Source: Anseranas semipalmata
Lineage: Eukaryota > Chordata > Aves > Anseriformes > Anseranatidae
Assembly (NCBI GenBank): GCA_013399115.1
Contig: VXAA01003374.1
Coordinates: 337,826 to 401,825 of the forward strand
Direction: 5' to 3'
Length of the DNA stretch: 64,000 bases
In this document: one piece after another, positions 13,919 to 26,275 of the stretch
How positions within the stretch are numbered: the stretch's first letter is position 1
How the letters are laid out: each line of letters begins with the position of its first letter
Translations under genes and position numbers: made by a program
Notes under the pieces: model-generated
What the model was told of the DNA's origin: nothing
What the model saw: only the letters and a program-made list of their open reading frames with translations
Databases searched by the model: none

Positions 13919-16900
13919 GTAAGTTTCTATCGATTTGTATTAATTACGGTGTAATTACTATTACTATTTATGGCAGTTATGAAAAACAGTTGAAGTGCTG
14001 ATACTTTTTTGCAAGAAAGTAGTTGTAGTACCTTTTAGTAAATGAAAGCATTATAGGAAATACTTGATGAATCTTTTGTGCTTTGTTTTTTGTGTTTATT
14101 TTTCAAGTGCAGTGTTCAGTCTTACTGGTTACTGTAACTTTTTCCGTTTTGTTCCAGAAAATGGAGAGAAAGAGCCCCCAACGACGCTACTCTGGGTTCG
14201 TTATTTCCTGGCACAGCACTTTGACAAACTTGGCCAGTGTTCTTTGGCCTTGGATTACATCAATGCTGCAATTGCAAGCACTCCAACATTAATAGAACTG
14301 TTCTATTTGAAAGCAAAAATTTACAAGGTAAAAAGTGAATTTGGACATGTGGAGTACATAGTTCAAAAAAAAAAAAACAAACCATGAAACTGGTGTGAAT
14401 GTGTGGATAGTATTTCAGTTTGTAGTGGTTATGGGTATTGATTTTCATGCATTTTTCTTTGTCTGCTGTCCTGTCAGTAAGAAAATGAAAACCCTTTTTT
14501 GTTTAGTTTTTTTGAAGCAACTCACAACTTAAAGCAAATTGTTCTGAAAAAATACAGTGTGGAGGGTGAGGGGGGCGAACAATAATACTGTCTTTGTTAT
14601 TTCTGGGGGAGAAATACCTGTAACTATAGATTTCAAGAGTTGGTCAAAATCGGGTTTATACTGAAATGTGATTTAATTTCTCCTTAACTACTTTCTCCCT
14701 AACAGCATGTAGGGAACCTGAAGGAAGCTGCCAAATGGATGGATGAAGCACAATCTTTGGATACTGCAGACAGATTTATCAATTCTAAATGTGCTAAATA
14801 CATGCTGCGAGCAAATATGGTGAAAGATGCAGAGGAGATGTGTTCTAAATTCACGAGGGTAAGTATATTGCTGTAATGAAGAGAGGTTTTGTTGGTCTCT
14901 GGCAATGCATGTTTCTTAAACAATTTTTGACCAAAATCAGAAATTTATCTTTAAATTGTCCATTTTTAAGTTAATGCTCATCATAACTTACACTTAGTGA
15001 TAAATAATTATGTAAATACCCAGTAAATACTGAAAAATGGTTGTTCAAAGATACTTGTCCAAAAGTATTTTTGTAGTGACATACTTCTAAGTACCTCTCT
15101 GAAAACGCATCTGATGGATAACTTGTTTGCAAAACCTGCCATTTGCCAATAATGCAATCTGAGCTAACTGCACAGGAATGTGCAAGCTACTATATTATTA
15201 TGATTTAGCATCAACATAAATTTAATTTGGACTTAAGCATTTCATTCCTTTAAGCTAGTACTACAGACAAAAACTTTATAAAACAAATCCCATCCCTAAA
15301 AGGCAGGGTAAGCACTATAAATTCTGTAATCTTTTTGATATTGGTCTAGAGTATTGAAATTGTAAAGACTAAATCCTATGATTCTTTTTTTCTTGAAAAA
15401 GTATGAGGTCTGAATCCAACTTCCCTTTATTTTACACTAACAAACAGGTTCTGAAAGACTATTTAAATTATTCGTACTACGTGATAAAGCAGTAAGCATA
15501 TGGCTGGATTTTTGTAGGGGCTGTGTATATAAGCATGAGTTAATTTTAAATATACGTTGAGACACTAATCTTTTTCAGATAATTTTTAAATCACTTAAAT
15601 TTACCCCTTTGTATCTTGGAAGCATTAGGGTATCACAAGTAGTACTCTCGGTTGCTGCGAGATTATATTCATTTTATGTGGTATTCCAAGTAGTTTCCTA
15701 CTGACAGGATGAAACTAGTAGCCATATTTGAAAAAAGCTGGTAAACTATAATGGCAAAAAGTGATAATGAAACTTATTTCAGGAAGGGACTTCTGCTATG
15801 GAAAACCTAAATGAGATGCAGTGTATGTGGTTCCAGACTGAATGTGCTGCAGCTTATCAAAGGCTAGGGAAGTATGGCGATGCCTTGAAAAAATGTCACG
15901 AAGTAGAAAGGGTAAGTAGGTACAAACACAGTCAATTTCTTTCCTGGTGTTTCTCATACACTAATGAAGATATTTGCTGGTGTAAACAGCATGATTTTCT
16001 TTGCATAGAAAGCTTCTAAAATTTTTAAAACAGGTTAATTTTTGATGATTTATTGTAATAGCTAGGGATGACATCTGTTATCTACTATGTACAAAACTAT
16101 CGTTATTTGAAGTGAAAAGGATTCAATGTAAAATTTCATGCCTCTTATCTACAGCTATTTCTACATTAACTTTATGCTGGCTTTTGCAAATTGTTTTTTA
16201 ATAAGAGCAATCGCATTTCAGTTGGCTTTTAAAGAGTGCCTAAGCCTTTGAACAATATCATTTATGGTTTTTGCAAACAAAATGAGATCTTTCTGGGTGT
16301 GTTTTTGCAACTGACAGGTTCTCTTGGACAATCAGTATTGTAAGAATAACTCTATGCTTGTTGAATATTGCCTGTAAATAATATCAGTTATAACTTAATT
16401 TATCTCCATTTAATTAAAAAAAATAAAAAATAAAGTCAGGGAAATGCCTAAGACTTGGTTTCTTTTTTTCCCTCCTTGAAGCATTTTTTTGAGATAACAG
16501 ATGATCAATTTGACTTCCACACATACTGCATGAGAAAGATGACTCTTCGTGCCTATGTAGACCTTTTGAGATTAGAAGATGTGCTCAGGAAACATGCCTT
16601 CTATTTCAAGGCTGCTCGATCAGCAATTGAAATTTACTTGAAGCTTCATGATAATCCTCTTACCAATGAAAGCAAAGAACAAGAAGTGAATTCAGGTATC
16701 TAGACCATAATGGAGGCTCATATGTGTATGACAAGTAAAAGTTGTTTAAGCTAAGTAAGCTATGTACTATAGAATCAATGAGTTGTTCCGTTTCTGTTGT
16801 TTACAATTTGATCAGTAACTGAAAAGAGATCATAGATAATGTACTATAGCTTTTTCCTCTCTGGTCTTCCCTCCTCATATTGTAAAATGAGTATGGGAAT

Positions 16901-19900
16901 GGATGTAGCTGTAGTTGGAGTACTTGAGGAGGAGTGGTATTTCAGAATCTTAGGAGGAAAAATCAATTTGAATTCAGCCGTTTATCCATTTAAACAAAAG
17001 ATAAATGCCATTAACAGATGAGTTATGAAACATAATGGATAGCTTTTGTGGGAAAGCAGTCTGTGACTTGCTGTAAGAATTGAATTTTGATCTAGTGTAT
17101 TTCATTTATAATGTAGTAGTACTAGTTAGCATTGCACTACATTTTATCATTTTTCATATAGCTTTGGGACCAAATAATACATGGATAAGTGTGTATTAGC
17201 AAAATTAATACACTTGTGAAATCATTTGAAACTAGTGTTTAAGTGGAAAGCAGGTTTTCTCTGGATACCAGTTGGGCATGGTATGGAAGTCAGAGGATTC
17301 AGTGACATGTGAGTTACACTTTTTTTTTTTTTCTTAAGAAATAGTTGCTTCTCCTTTTGTGGAATCACAGCTGCTGTCAGCACTGTAGTGATTGTTGACA
17401 AAAGGGTGAAATTAATGCCTGGCTTTTTGCAAAGGGAAGGATATTTGACATGGAGGAAAAAAGTTGAACTAAACCAAAAATGCCACTTCACGTTGCTAAT
17501 ACAACCTTACCTTTTATTGAGTTTATATGAGGTTTTTTTTTTGAGTTTATATGATATTTTCCCCTATCTGTTTATGTATATGATGCACATATAAAAAGAG
17601 GCACATTGCTGTTCAACTTGCATCTTTTTTTCTCTCCAATTTTAATTTTGTTTCTGTATATAATGTAAGATAGGTGAGTGACAGAGCACTTTGATAGCAA
17701 TATGTAAGAGAAATGAAAGTGAGGAAGACTCCAAGTCATGTAGTTCATTTGCCTGCTGTGAACTGGAATTCAGTGGGCTTATCCACAGGGGAAGACAGCA
17801 CTGTATGAATTGGGGAAAAAGAAAGTTTGTTTCTCCTTGCTTCCTAGTCTTGACTGTGGCTGGCCCCAGTAGAGGTCGTGACAGCCACAAAAAGATTTGT
17901 TAGTCCATCAGTAGCTTGTTCTTCTGTTCTTTGACATACTATTTGCACAAAACCTGTTCTCTGTGAAACGCAGCAGAAGACTAAGTAGAAATTATGGTAT
18001 ATTTCCAACTAAAGCAGAAAAGAAAAAAGGGGCAAATGGGGAAGGCTGAAGGCTTCTCACTTCTATATGGACCTGCAGGAAACCACATTTTTTGTGTATT
18101 CTGCTTTTCACACAACTGTTAAGTTTTCTTGGTTTATCTAAAAGTTAGTCCAGTCTACAAATCTAAACACAGCAAGCAGCATGAGGTCTTGTAAAATGGT
18201 ATTGTTAATACATACCAGAATATTTTACCTCTTCCCACCCCAAACAATACCAGTTTTTGCTTGCATCCATTTAGCTATACCTTGGCATCTGTAGAAAATC
18301 AAGGCTATTATCATGGCTTCATATGGGTCAGACACTTTAATGAAGGACAACAGGCTTGCTTAAGTTGGAGTGTAAATCAGTCAGGATGTCTCTGGTTTGT
18401 ATTAGAAGCTGAGCCACAATCAACTTGTGAGCTTAATATTATTCTTGAGAACAGTTGCCATTTTCTAAGGCAAAAATCACACGGATTTAACAACTTCATG
18501 TAGTTTATATTTCAAGTAGCTGAGGTTTCTGTAACAACTGTGAAAGAGTAAATGTGCAAGATCAAGTGTTCTGCTGTAATCCAGTAGTAAAGTTGGACTA
18601 TATAGTGATTTGATACTCTGGCAAGTGCTGGTATTTCTGGAAATTGCTGTAAAAGTATATCACTTTGATACGGATGGAAAAGCATAGTAGTGCCTGAGTG
18701 CTGTTTGAGACAAGTTTTTTAATTGATGAGTTAATGTTATTTGTTACTTATCTATAGAAAATCTCTCAGCCAAAGAATTGAAGAAAATGCTTAGCAAGCA
18801 GAGAAGAGCACAGAAGAAAGCAAAGCTTGAAGAAGAAAGAAAACATGCAGAAAGAGAGCGACAACAAAAGAATCAAAAGAAAAAGCGAGATGAAGAGGAG
18901 GAGGAAACTAGTGGACCCAGGGAAGAACTAGTTCCTGAAAAACTGGAAAGGGTTAGCATAGACTCTATGTTAAATTCCTGTCATTGTCATAAAAACCCTA
19001 TAATACAGGATTATTATCAGGTTCTTCTAAAATAATCCATCGGTTTATATAAAATCATTTTTGCTTGCAAAGATACCTTTTTTTGTAGTCTACCTCTACT
19101 TACACTGAAGTAATATTTTCTTCTCTAATAAATTGAAGTTCTATATTAATATTACTACTTTATTTAAATTTTGGTTGTTCCAATTGTAGGCCTTCTTTCA
19201 TTAAGACAGATACTGAACAAAAAGATGGTTCTTACCCAGAGTACTTTGTTGGCTTTCATACAGTGACTAGAGGAAAATTAACAGAAATATGATTGCAGTC
19301 CACAAAATATGAAGACAAAGCCAGTATTTCTCTAAGCACAAAGAACTTTTATCAGAGTAACTTGAGAAGTTGTCTGAAGTGGTGCTATTTGCTTTTTAAA
19401 TGCTAACTTACAACATGACTAAGTATACTACATGAGCAGTGCCACTGTTAGCAGTGATGTTGTCTTTGTTAATATGAAGTCATGTACACACTTTTTAAAA
19501 TCTTGCTGTTCAAGTAAAAATGTTATGATTCAGTTTAATTCAGAAAGCTCTCTACATTTCACCTTTGGCCTCTGATAACTTAAATACTATGAATAACAGA
19601 ATCTATTATTTGTGGGTTTTATCAGACATTTATTTCAAGTTTTAACTTTCATTGTGTGTTTATTAACAGGTAGAGAATCCATTAGAAGAAGCCATTAAGT
19701 TCCTTATACCACTTAAGAATCTTATTGGAGATAACATAGACACACATTTATTAGCATTTGAAATATACTTTAGAAAAGGTAAAGTATTGCTTAGTTTTAT
19801 TTTTGCTTTACAGACTTTTAATTCTTCACTGTGGCCTATGTTATCTGACTGTAGTCTTAAAATTGTCTGAAATAACTATTTCCTTAACTAACTAAAGCAG

Positions 19901-22900
19901 GGGCTTGATATCCAGATATCATAGGGCACATATAATTTTTGTTTTGCCACCCACCAAAAAAAAAAAAGGCTAAGAGCAGAACAAGTTTTAGCATATACTA
20001 ATGAATGCTGTAGAAAGATACTTGTAGTGTGATCTTTAATTACCTAGGGGAACACAAAGCCAAACAGTGAAATTATCTATTCAGTTTTGTCAGTTTGAGC
20101 TGTAGGCATTCCTCTATTCTTAAGCAGTTTGGATAGGAAAAGTAAATCTCCTTTTGAATTCTCTGTAGGCCTTGAAGTTTCTAATGTTTGTACTAGATTT
20201 ACTAACTAGAACAATAGTTGATACAAAGAGTTAGAAACAGTTCTGTATTCTTAATGTTTTTGTTTTTTTCCCTTCCCACAGGAAAGTTTCTGTTAATGTT
20301 ACAGTCTGTCAAAAGAGCTTTTGCTATCAACAGTAATAATCCATGGCTACATGAGTGCTTGATTAAATTCTCTAAAGCTGGTAAGTGTGTAGGACGTATG
20401 TACATATGTATGTATAAGGATACAGGAGGTAATGTGGACTAATACATATACGTATTTTTGTAATGTATAAATATACTCTTAAACACAAGCTTAAGACAAA
20501 AATAAATGGTTGTTTTTCTAGGTAATACCTAAGAAAACACAGGTGGTGCTATGTACAGCACCATGTATTTATGTACTCCTTCCTCCATTAATCCACCAGG
20601 TGGACCCAGTAAGTCACTCTGACTAGATTTCATAGGGAAGTAGGTGTTCCAGAGATCGTTGAAATTCATAGAAGTTTTAAGAAAACAAGTGGCAAATATG
20701 GGAGAAAGATTCTGACCAAAGCAAAATATTCATTGTGAGCTTGTGTTAGGTAGCAGTAAATGTGTATGGCAGAGAGCCCTTATAAATGATTCTTCTATAA
20801 ATGTATCTATAATGCTTTTATAAAGCTAAACGTGAAATCATGTAAATGCTTGTTTCTGCGTTTTAAGTGCAGCTAAGTTGACTTTTACGTCATTTATTAA
20901 CAGACTTATAAAAAAAAAAAGTTACAAAGAATAGAAACTTAACAAGCACATTAGAGCTTATAATTATTTAAATGTATATTGTGTTTGCTCTGAAGAAGTA
21001 CTACCAAACCCAGTGCTTTATTTTGTCATATGAATCTGTTTATCAGCTTAAATATCAAGTCTTAGATTCCTTAGGTTGCCAAGAAATTATACATAAGACA
21101 GTGTTAAAAGGAGCTGATTGAGAATGTCTTGCTGGCTTCGTTCCCAATTAGGTGATTTAAATTAAAATCACTCTGCAGAAAACATATGCTACTAGTCAAA
21201 GTGTATGAAAATGAACATTTTTCAAAGTATAATCAGAATCTGACAGATTTGTTTTCTGAATACTAAAGCTTGTGCTGACTTGTAATGTTGAACTGGAATT
21301 TTTCTGTGCACAAATCTGTAAAGAAAAAAACAGTAATTTTAGCAGTGATGTTTGTGGTTTCACGTTATATTCTGCAGTTGTTTAAAAATTTTTTTTTTCC
21401 ATCTCTCCCTCTTACCCTTTCCCTTTCTAGTATCTGACCACAGTAACCTCCCAGAAATTGTGAGCAAGGTCCTAACTCAAGAAATGCAGAAAATCTTTGT
21501 TAATAAAAATTTGGAAAGTTTTAATGAAGAGTTTCTCAAACACAATGCTACCTCTATTCAGCATCAACTGTCAGGTTTGTTTAACTTTTTAATGCTTTTG
21601 AAAATGAGTTGATTTCAGTGATTAAATCAAGAATCTTTCTGCATTAAACATAAATTAGAATGAGTCAGAAACTCACCTGATGTTTACTTTTTTCTCTGCC
21701 TGCTTTGACCATTTAAAAACAAATAAAAAACCCAACTCATTCACTTTGTTTATTAGATGCATAAGGAACCTGCTTCTTACCTCTAGAAAGTGTAATTAAA
21801 TTACCAAACCACCATAGGTATTCAAGTGTTGAAGCACTGTCATCCCTCCTGTTACATCTTCTGGTGTTGAAATAATTAGAAAATATAAAACAAAAATGTT
21901 TAGCCCATGTAATAATAAAAATCCTGTATATTAGAAATGGTGTTTTTTCCTCTGTTTTCTAATCAGCTGGAACGTCTTGCAGACATTCTCACATCTTTGT
22001 CAAGTAACAACAGGATGAATAAAAATGACAACCTTGTTACTTTTATTTTTTGTTGCTCTGTAGGCAACAATGAAACTGTGCAAATATGACACATTCATAC
22101 TATTTGTGTAGAAAAGTTTTGAGTAGCTGCTGGAGTTAAGTTGAAGTTGGAACTGAAGTTTTTCCCTTCTCCTGAGTCCAGAAAGTTGTGGAATAAAAAT
22201 TGATCAGGCATTTAAAGTACTTAGAACAGTACTAATCTCAGTCTGTAAAAGTTACCCAAGCTCTGTCAGGAATCACTGGAGAAAGTTAGCTCCAAAGGAC
22301 TGGTTGTCTTGCTTAAAGGAAGGTTAGGTAAGTTGGTTAACTACCCCAAACATAGAGCCCATTAAAAGAGCTCTGTTTTAGGACAGCATCTTGAGAGAAA
22401 TACTCACACCCCTTCCCTCTGAGCAGGTTCAAGATTTGGGAAGTCAAGTACAGGTATTTCAGCAGGTGTTTGCTACAGATTCTTACAGATGTTCTGCATA
22501 TGTTATCTTGTTAGGCATCTAGCTGGATGTTTTCCAGGTTCTACTTTCTTGTCCTCCATTATTATGAGAATGCTTTGTCCTAGTAATTGTACAAGCTAAG
22601 ACTATAATACCTATGAATTTGGCTTCACATCTGTAGTGTCTTTGAGAAGAACCCAAGCTAGATCATTGGTGGTGGTGGCAACTACGGTAGAGAGATATCA
22701 GGGACCCCTTTGAAGAAGGGGTCTGAAGAAAGTCTGATGGTCAGTAGAAGTGAGGGTCTCCAGTGTGTAAAAGCCCCTTGCTATCCTTAGAGTCCGTTGA
22801 TCACACAGTATCAATTTACAGACGGCGGCAACAACTGTGTAGGGTTCACTTTAGTGAACTCTGGAAAGAAATAATACGTCCTTGGTAGCTGTAGGACTCT

Positions 22901-24715
22901 GTGTCAATCTTCTGCTTATGCTGAAAGAAGTTTAAAATGATTGACTCATCTACTGCATAACTTAAAACTACTTAAACTGGCATCTCTAATCCAGGTTTGA
23001 AAAGTTCTGAAGTCTGAGAGTCCAAATGAGTTTTCCTAGCTTAAAGTAGTTACTAGTAAAAATATTATAGACAGAATGTTAAACCCTTTTCAACTTCTAA
23101 ACCATAACCTCCATGACTTGAAACAAATGTAACCAGGCTAAATTTGTTTCTTGACAGTGATAACACAAACCCAAATATATTTGGTCTAGCAATTTCTTTT
23201 CTGAAACATTCTGGATACAGAAGGCTGTTAAGAACTATGGAACTTTTTTTTAATTAGAAAAATAAATTCAATGATTGGGAAATAAGTTGAACAAGAAGAC
23301 GATACACTCAGAATGTGGGTTTTTTAACTCTTACATTAAAATGATTTCTTAAGACCTTTGTTCCTTGTAGTAGATTGCATAGTAAGGTGTGTCTGTATTT
23401 TGGAAAGGGAAAGTTTATGGAATGCCCACATGTTGCTCTTTATATCAGCATAATATAAAATCTTAGCTTAGTGAACATGGTATCTTGCAGAGATGCCCGG
23501 ACCAGTTTTGTTAAACTGTTTGTGGTCCAAGAAGCTGCATAGTTACATTAATACAGTGTCTTGCTTCTCACCAAGGTTATCTCGTCCAAGCAAAGCACTA
23601 AACTATGCTTTTCTAACGCCTAACCTGGGGTGAGTGAAATAGCTAAGTAGCTCTGCTTGGGCTTACCTTCTGCCACACAGACATGGATTGTTCTGACATT
23701 CTTCTGCAATGTGTTCCAAAAATGTTCAGTAACTGGATTGTTCTATTAATTCACTTATCTCCAGTACTTTTCCAAAAAAAAAAAAAGTAATCAGAGTATC
23801 TCTGAGATGCTCACAGATTTACTCGCATGTTTGCAGTATAGATTTCATTTAGCCTGCTGATTTGAAGAGCTTAGTCATCAACACAGTCATGAGATGCATT
23901 TCTTGACTGGCACGTCTTCAGGGAAGTGAGGAATTTCATTTTTGCAGATCTGTGTTACTCAATCCTTATGCTCTTAATGAACTTCAAAATAACTTTAGTT
24001 TCATTGGTTTTAAGTTACTTACAGTGGAGGAAAATATAGTTTAAAATTAAGAGGCTCCAGTTCACATTAACATTTTTGGATCCTATATGTCTGCATATAC
24101 AATATTGCATTTAGGAATGCTATTATCTAAATGTTGTGTTTTTTTCTTGTGATAAGGTGCGAAAATGATGTATTTCCTGGACAAATCAAGACAAGAAAAA
24201 GCAATTGCTGTGGCTACTAGATTGGATAAAAACATGAGAGACAAAAATGTGAAGGTAAAAGATACGGTATTTAGAGACAAAAATGTATGGGATCTTAAAT
24301 AATGTATACTTAGCATGTATATTATCCTACAGTCTTTTATTTCATGATAAATGAATATTATTCAAAAGAATAAGGTTTTTAAACTTCTAAGTAATTGTAG
24401 CTGAATACCAACAGCATGCCTGTTTGTTCAGATTAGTATTGTTTAACAATGCATCCTTTTAGTAATAAAACAACTGTAAATCACACTTACTAACTGTTAA
24501 TTTTCTTTCTGTAGACATTAACAAAGGTTTTCGAGGCGCTGCTTGATGGCAGTTTTGGAAGCTGCCACACTCAATGTGAAGAATATCAAGCAGCGTGTCA
24601 TAAACTGTTTCCTTTTACATCTGCCTTTATGCCTGCCACAAATGAGGATGATAGCAGCGTTGCATCTGTGAATCATACAGCCATTAACCATGATTTACTG
24701 TCTAATGAAATATGA
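13846..24715 (+). CDS. NAA16: NAA16, auxiliary subunit of N-terminal acetyltransferase NatA; 5'-truncated by the window, 11 exons
   Basis: NAA16, like its paralogue NAA15, is a TPR-repeat scaffold that binds the catalytic subunit NAA10 and docks the NatA complex on ribosomes, where it acetylates nascent N-termini. Joining 11 exons gives 1584 bases, or 527 residues plus stop. That is about the last 60% of the roughly 864-residue human protein, and all splice phases agree. Diagnostic stretches include [26 protein letters not shown] and [18 protein letters not shown] chose NAA16 over NAA15 because NAA15 (from memory) has DDGKEEPP and different residues around the STPTLIELF block, and because RGCC lies downstream as in human. 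TPR helices fill the first half of the fragment. A lysine/glutamate-rich segment at fragment residues about 253-300 resembles the charged linker and nuclear-localisation region of NAA15. The protein ends in SNEI, close to the family's NEI end. No frameshift or premature stop is seen. Upstream exons were not found. Confidence 0.95.
14158..14327 (+). CDS. NAA16: NAA16 exon b (TPR region)
   Basis: The exon follows the acceptor ttttgttccag and ends at the donor gtaaaaag. It encodes [20 protein letters not shown] through LKAKIYK, a helical TPR-type block that is almost invariant in the family. An open frame extends into the flanking introns on both sides, but the splice sites and homology define the exon ends. 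Intron lengths are 239 bases before and 378 bases after. Confidence 0.96.
14706..14858 (+). CDS. NAA16: NAA16 exon c
   Basis: The exon is 51 complete codons, from [16 protein letters not shown] to EEMCSKFTR. The acceptor is cctaacag and the donor is gtaagt. It contains the [17 protein letters not shown] signature shared by NAA15 and NAA16. Confidence 0.96.
15783..15911 (+). CDS. NAA16: NAA16 exon d
   Basis: The exon is 43 complete codons, from [20 protein letters not shown] to KKCHEVER. The acceptor is cttatttcag and the donor is gtaagt. It carries a TPR-like helix pair, [16 protein letters not shown]. Confidence 0.96.
16482..16695 (+). CDS. NAA16: NAA16 exon e
   Basis: The exon starts after ctccttgaag and encodes [20 protein letters not shown] through [14 protein letters not shown]. 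It ends one base into the next glutamate codon at the donor gtatct. The block is highly conserved with NAA15. Confidence 0.96.
18758..18951 (+). CDS. NAA16: NAA16 exon f (charged linker)
   Basis: The exon encodes [20 protein letters not shown], then a run of about 45 mostly K, E, R and Q residues with an EEEEE acid patch, and ends in PEKLER. Such a segment is expected to form a charged helix and a nuclear-localisation-like signal. The donor is GTTAGC, weaker than those of the neighbouring exons. If it is not used, the frame stays open for 28 more codons before a stop at about 19035. Confidence 0.94.
19670..19778 (+). CDS. NAA16: NAA16 exon g
   Basis: The exon follows ttattaacag and encodes [20 protein letters not shown] through EIYFRK. 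It ends in phase 1 at the donor gtaaag. It starts the C-terminal helical region. Confidence 0.95.
20282..20380 (+). CDS. NAA16: NAA16 exon h
   Basis: The exon follows cttcccacag and encodes [20 protein letters not shown] through [10 protein letters not shown], with the donor gtaagt. It matches the [14 protein letters not shown] block shared by NAA15 and NAA16. Confidence 0.96.
21431..21574 (+). CDS. NAA16: NAA16 exon i
   Basis: The exon follows ccctttctag and encodes [20 protein letters not shown] through ATSIQHQLS, with the donor gtttgt. The first and last codons are split. HSNLP and the residues that follow are closer to NAA16 than to NAA15. Confidence 0.95.
24157..24254 (+). CDS. NAA16: NAA16 exon j
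   Basis: The exon follows a T-rich tract and the acceptor gataag. It encodes [20 protein letters not shown] through RDKNVK, with the donor gtaaaa. The preceding intron of 2582 bases is the longest among the exons seen. Confidence 0.95.
24515..24715 (+). CDS. NAA16: NAA16 terminal coding exon k with stop codon
   Basis: The exon follows tttctgtag and encodes [20 protein letters not shown] through NHDLLSNEI, then TGA at 24713-24715. The LLDGSFG block and the terminal NEI are family features. The segment before the end, rich in N, S and D, diverges from human as expected for an exposed tail. Confidence 0.95.
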   Translation, partial: TLTKVFEALLDGSFGSCHTQCEEYQAACHKLFPFTSAFMPATNEDDSSVASVNHTAINHDLLSNEI

Positions 24716-26275
24716 AGTAGCGTGTGCAAGCCCGTGTGTGTGTCTACCTACCTACACACATATACAAAACTCTGACTCTTATTACATGCTGGCTGGATAT
24801 GGATCAGGGTTGCTTTTCCAGGTTGTATTTTAATATCTTTAACAGGTATAAAATGAAATATTTGGATAGTTAAATGAAATGGAGTATACTATTAGTTATT
24901 TTTCTCTCCCAACAAAAACTGCCAATATTTATGTAAACATTATCCTTAATCACCATTTTTCATGTTTATACTTGTACAGTTTTAAGTCTTTTAATAATCC
25001 ATCAGCCTTCCCTCACAAAAAAATTATGGATGTTAAAAACTGCTTTCACATAAGTGTCATTACATATACATATAAATGTGATCATATCTTGTTAATAAAT
25101 TATCTTTTGAGCATTTTTAGCAGATAAAAACAGAAGTGCTGCTTGAATTACCCTCTTCATCTTTTACTGTTGTTCTTTGGGTTTTTCTTTTTTTTTTTTT
25201 TTAATTTTATTTTTATCTTTGGTCATTTTGATTTCTTTTGAAGCACAGTGAACATTGGCGGTTTGCATGTTTTTGTAAGGTGTGTGTCCTATGGAACCAG
25301 TGTTGATGGATATGAAGATTAGGTTTGTGTAAAAACTAAGGTTTCTTGAAAACTGTATTCTATCTACCTTGTGTTCCATAACTATTGTTTTCTTAAGTTT
25401 GTGGTCGGTTTAATGTTTTATGTTTGAGTATTCTCAAGCAATTCCCTGAAAATACAATGAATTTGATACTGTTGTCTGTCCTTTGTTCCATTTTACACTT
25501 CTTTCTCTCTCTTCTGGTTTCTCCCCATCTGTTCACCTATTGTCACTTAAGTTAAAAAAGCTGCTCCAAATTTGGGCAAATGCATAAGGTACAGTAATGG
25601 GGGATACAGTTCTTCTCTACATCTTAACAATTCACTGCTAGGTTTACTGTATTACCTCCATTCAAAGTCTTAGCTGTGGACTTACGGCCAATACTCCAGT
25701 ACTTCTCATGCCTAAATACTATTGCTTTAGGAGCTGCAAAGCAAATAGTATCTTGAGGAGTGTGTTTTATATTTTAAAACTATTTAAGGGAGCACAAAGA
25801 GGATGACTACAAATCACAATAAACCTTTTTCTTACTCTGTATTCTGGTGCGTTAACTATTAAATATACAACAAATGAAAATGGAAGTTTGACTCTAATAT
25901 ACCTATTTAAAGCATAATGCTGGACAAAATGGCTACATATGACAGCTTTACATTCTGTAAGAACTGCTATCAAAACATAACTATACTGTGGCTTGTACAG
26001 AAAATCCATTTTCTGGAAAACTGTAATGGAATCATTCAATCAGTTTTGTTTTTATTTCACTGCAATGTAAATAATTTCAGTAATATTAACTAGCCCCTCT
26101 AAGGCAAATACAAGTTCATGAAGAGGGGATTTTATTAAGAGAAATAAACTGTTCTAATTAAAATTCTCCTTTGTGTGTCATCTGTTTAGATTCAAAATTG
26201 TTGAATGGAAAACTCACTGTAAAATATTGCCAACATATGTTATGCTGTAATAAATTATTTTGTACACACTTGCCT
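24716..26275 (+). other. NAA16: NAA16 3' UTR with several candidate poly(A) signals
   Basis: The stretch after the stop is AT-rich with no further conserved frame. AATAAA hexamers occur at 25094-25099, 25818-25823, 26143-26148 and 26249-26254. The first is followed by a T-rich tract and the last by TTATTTTGT. Alternative 3' ends are likely, but which one is used cannot be told from sequence. The right boundary given is an estimate from the last hexamer. Confidence 0.6.
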
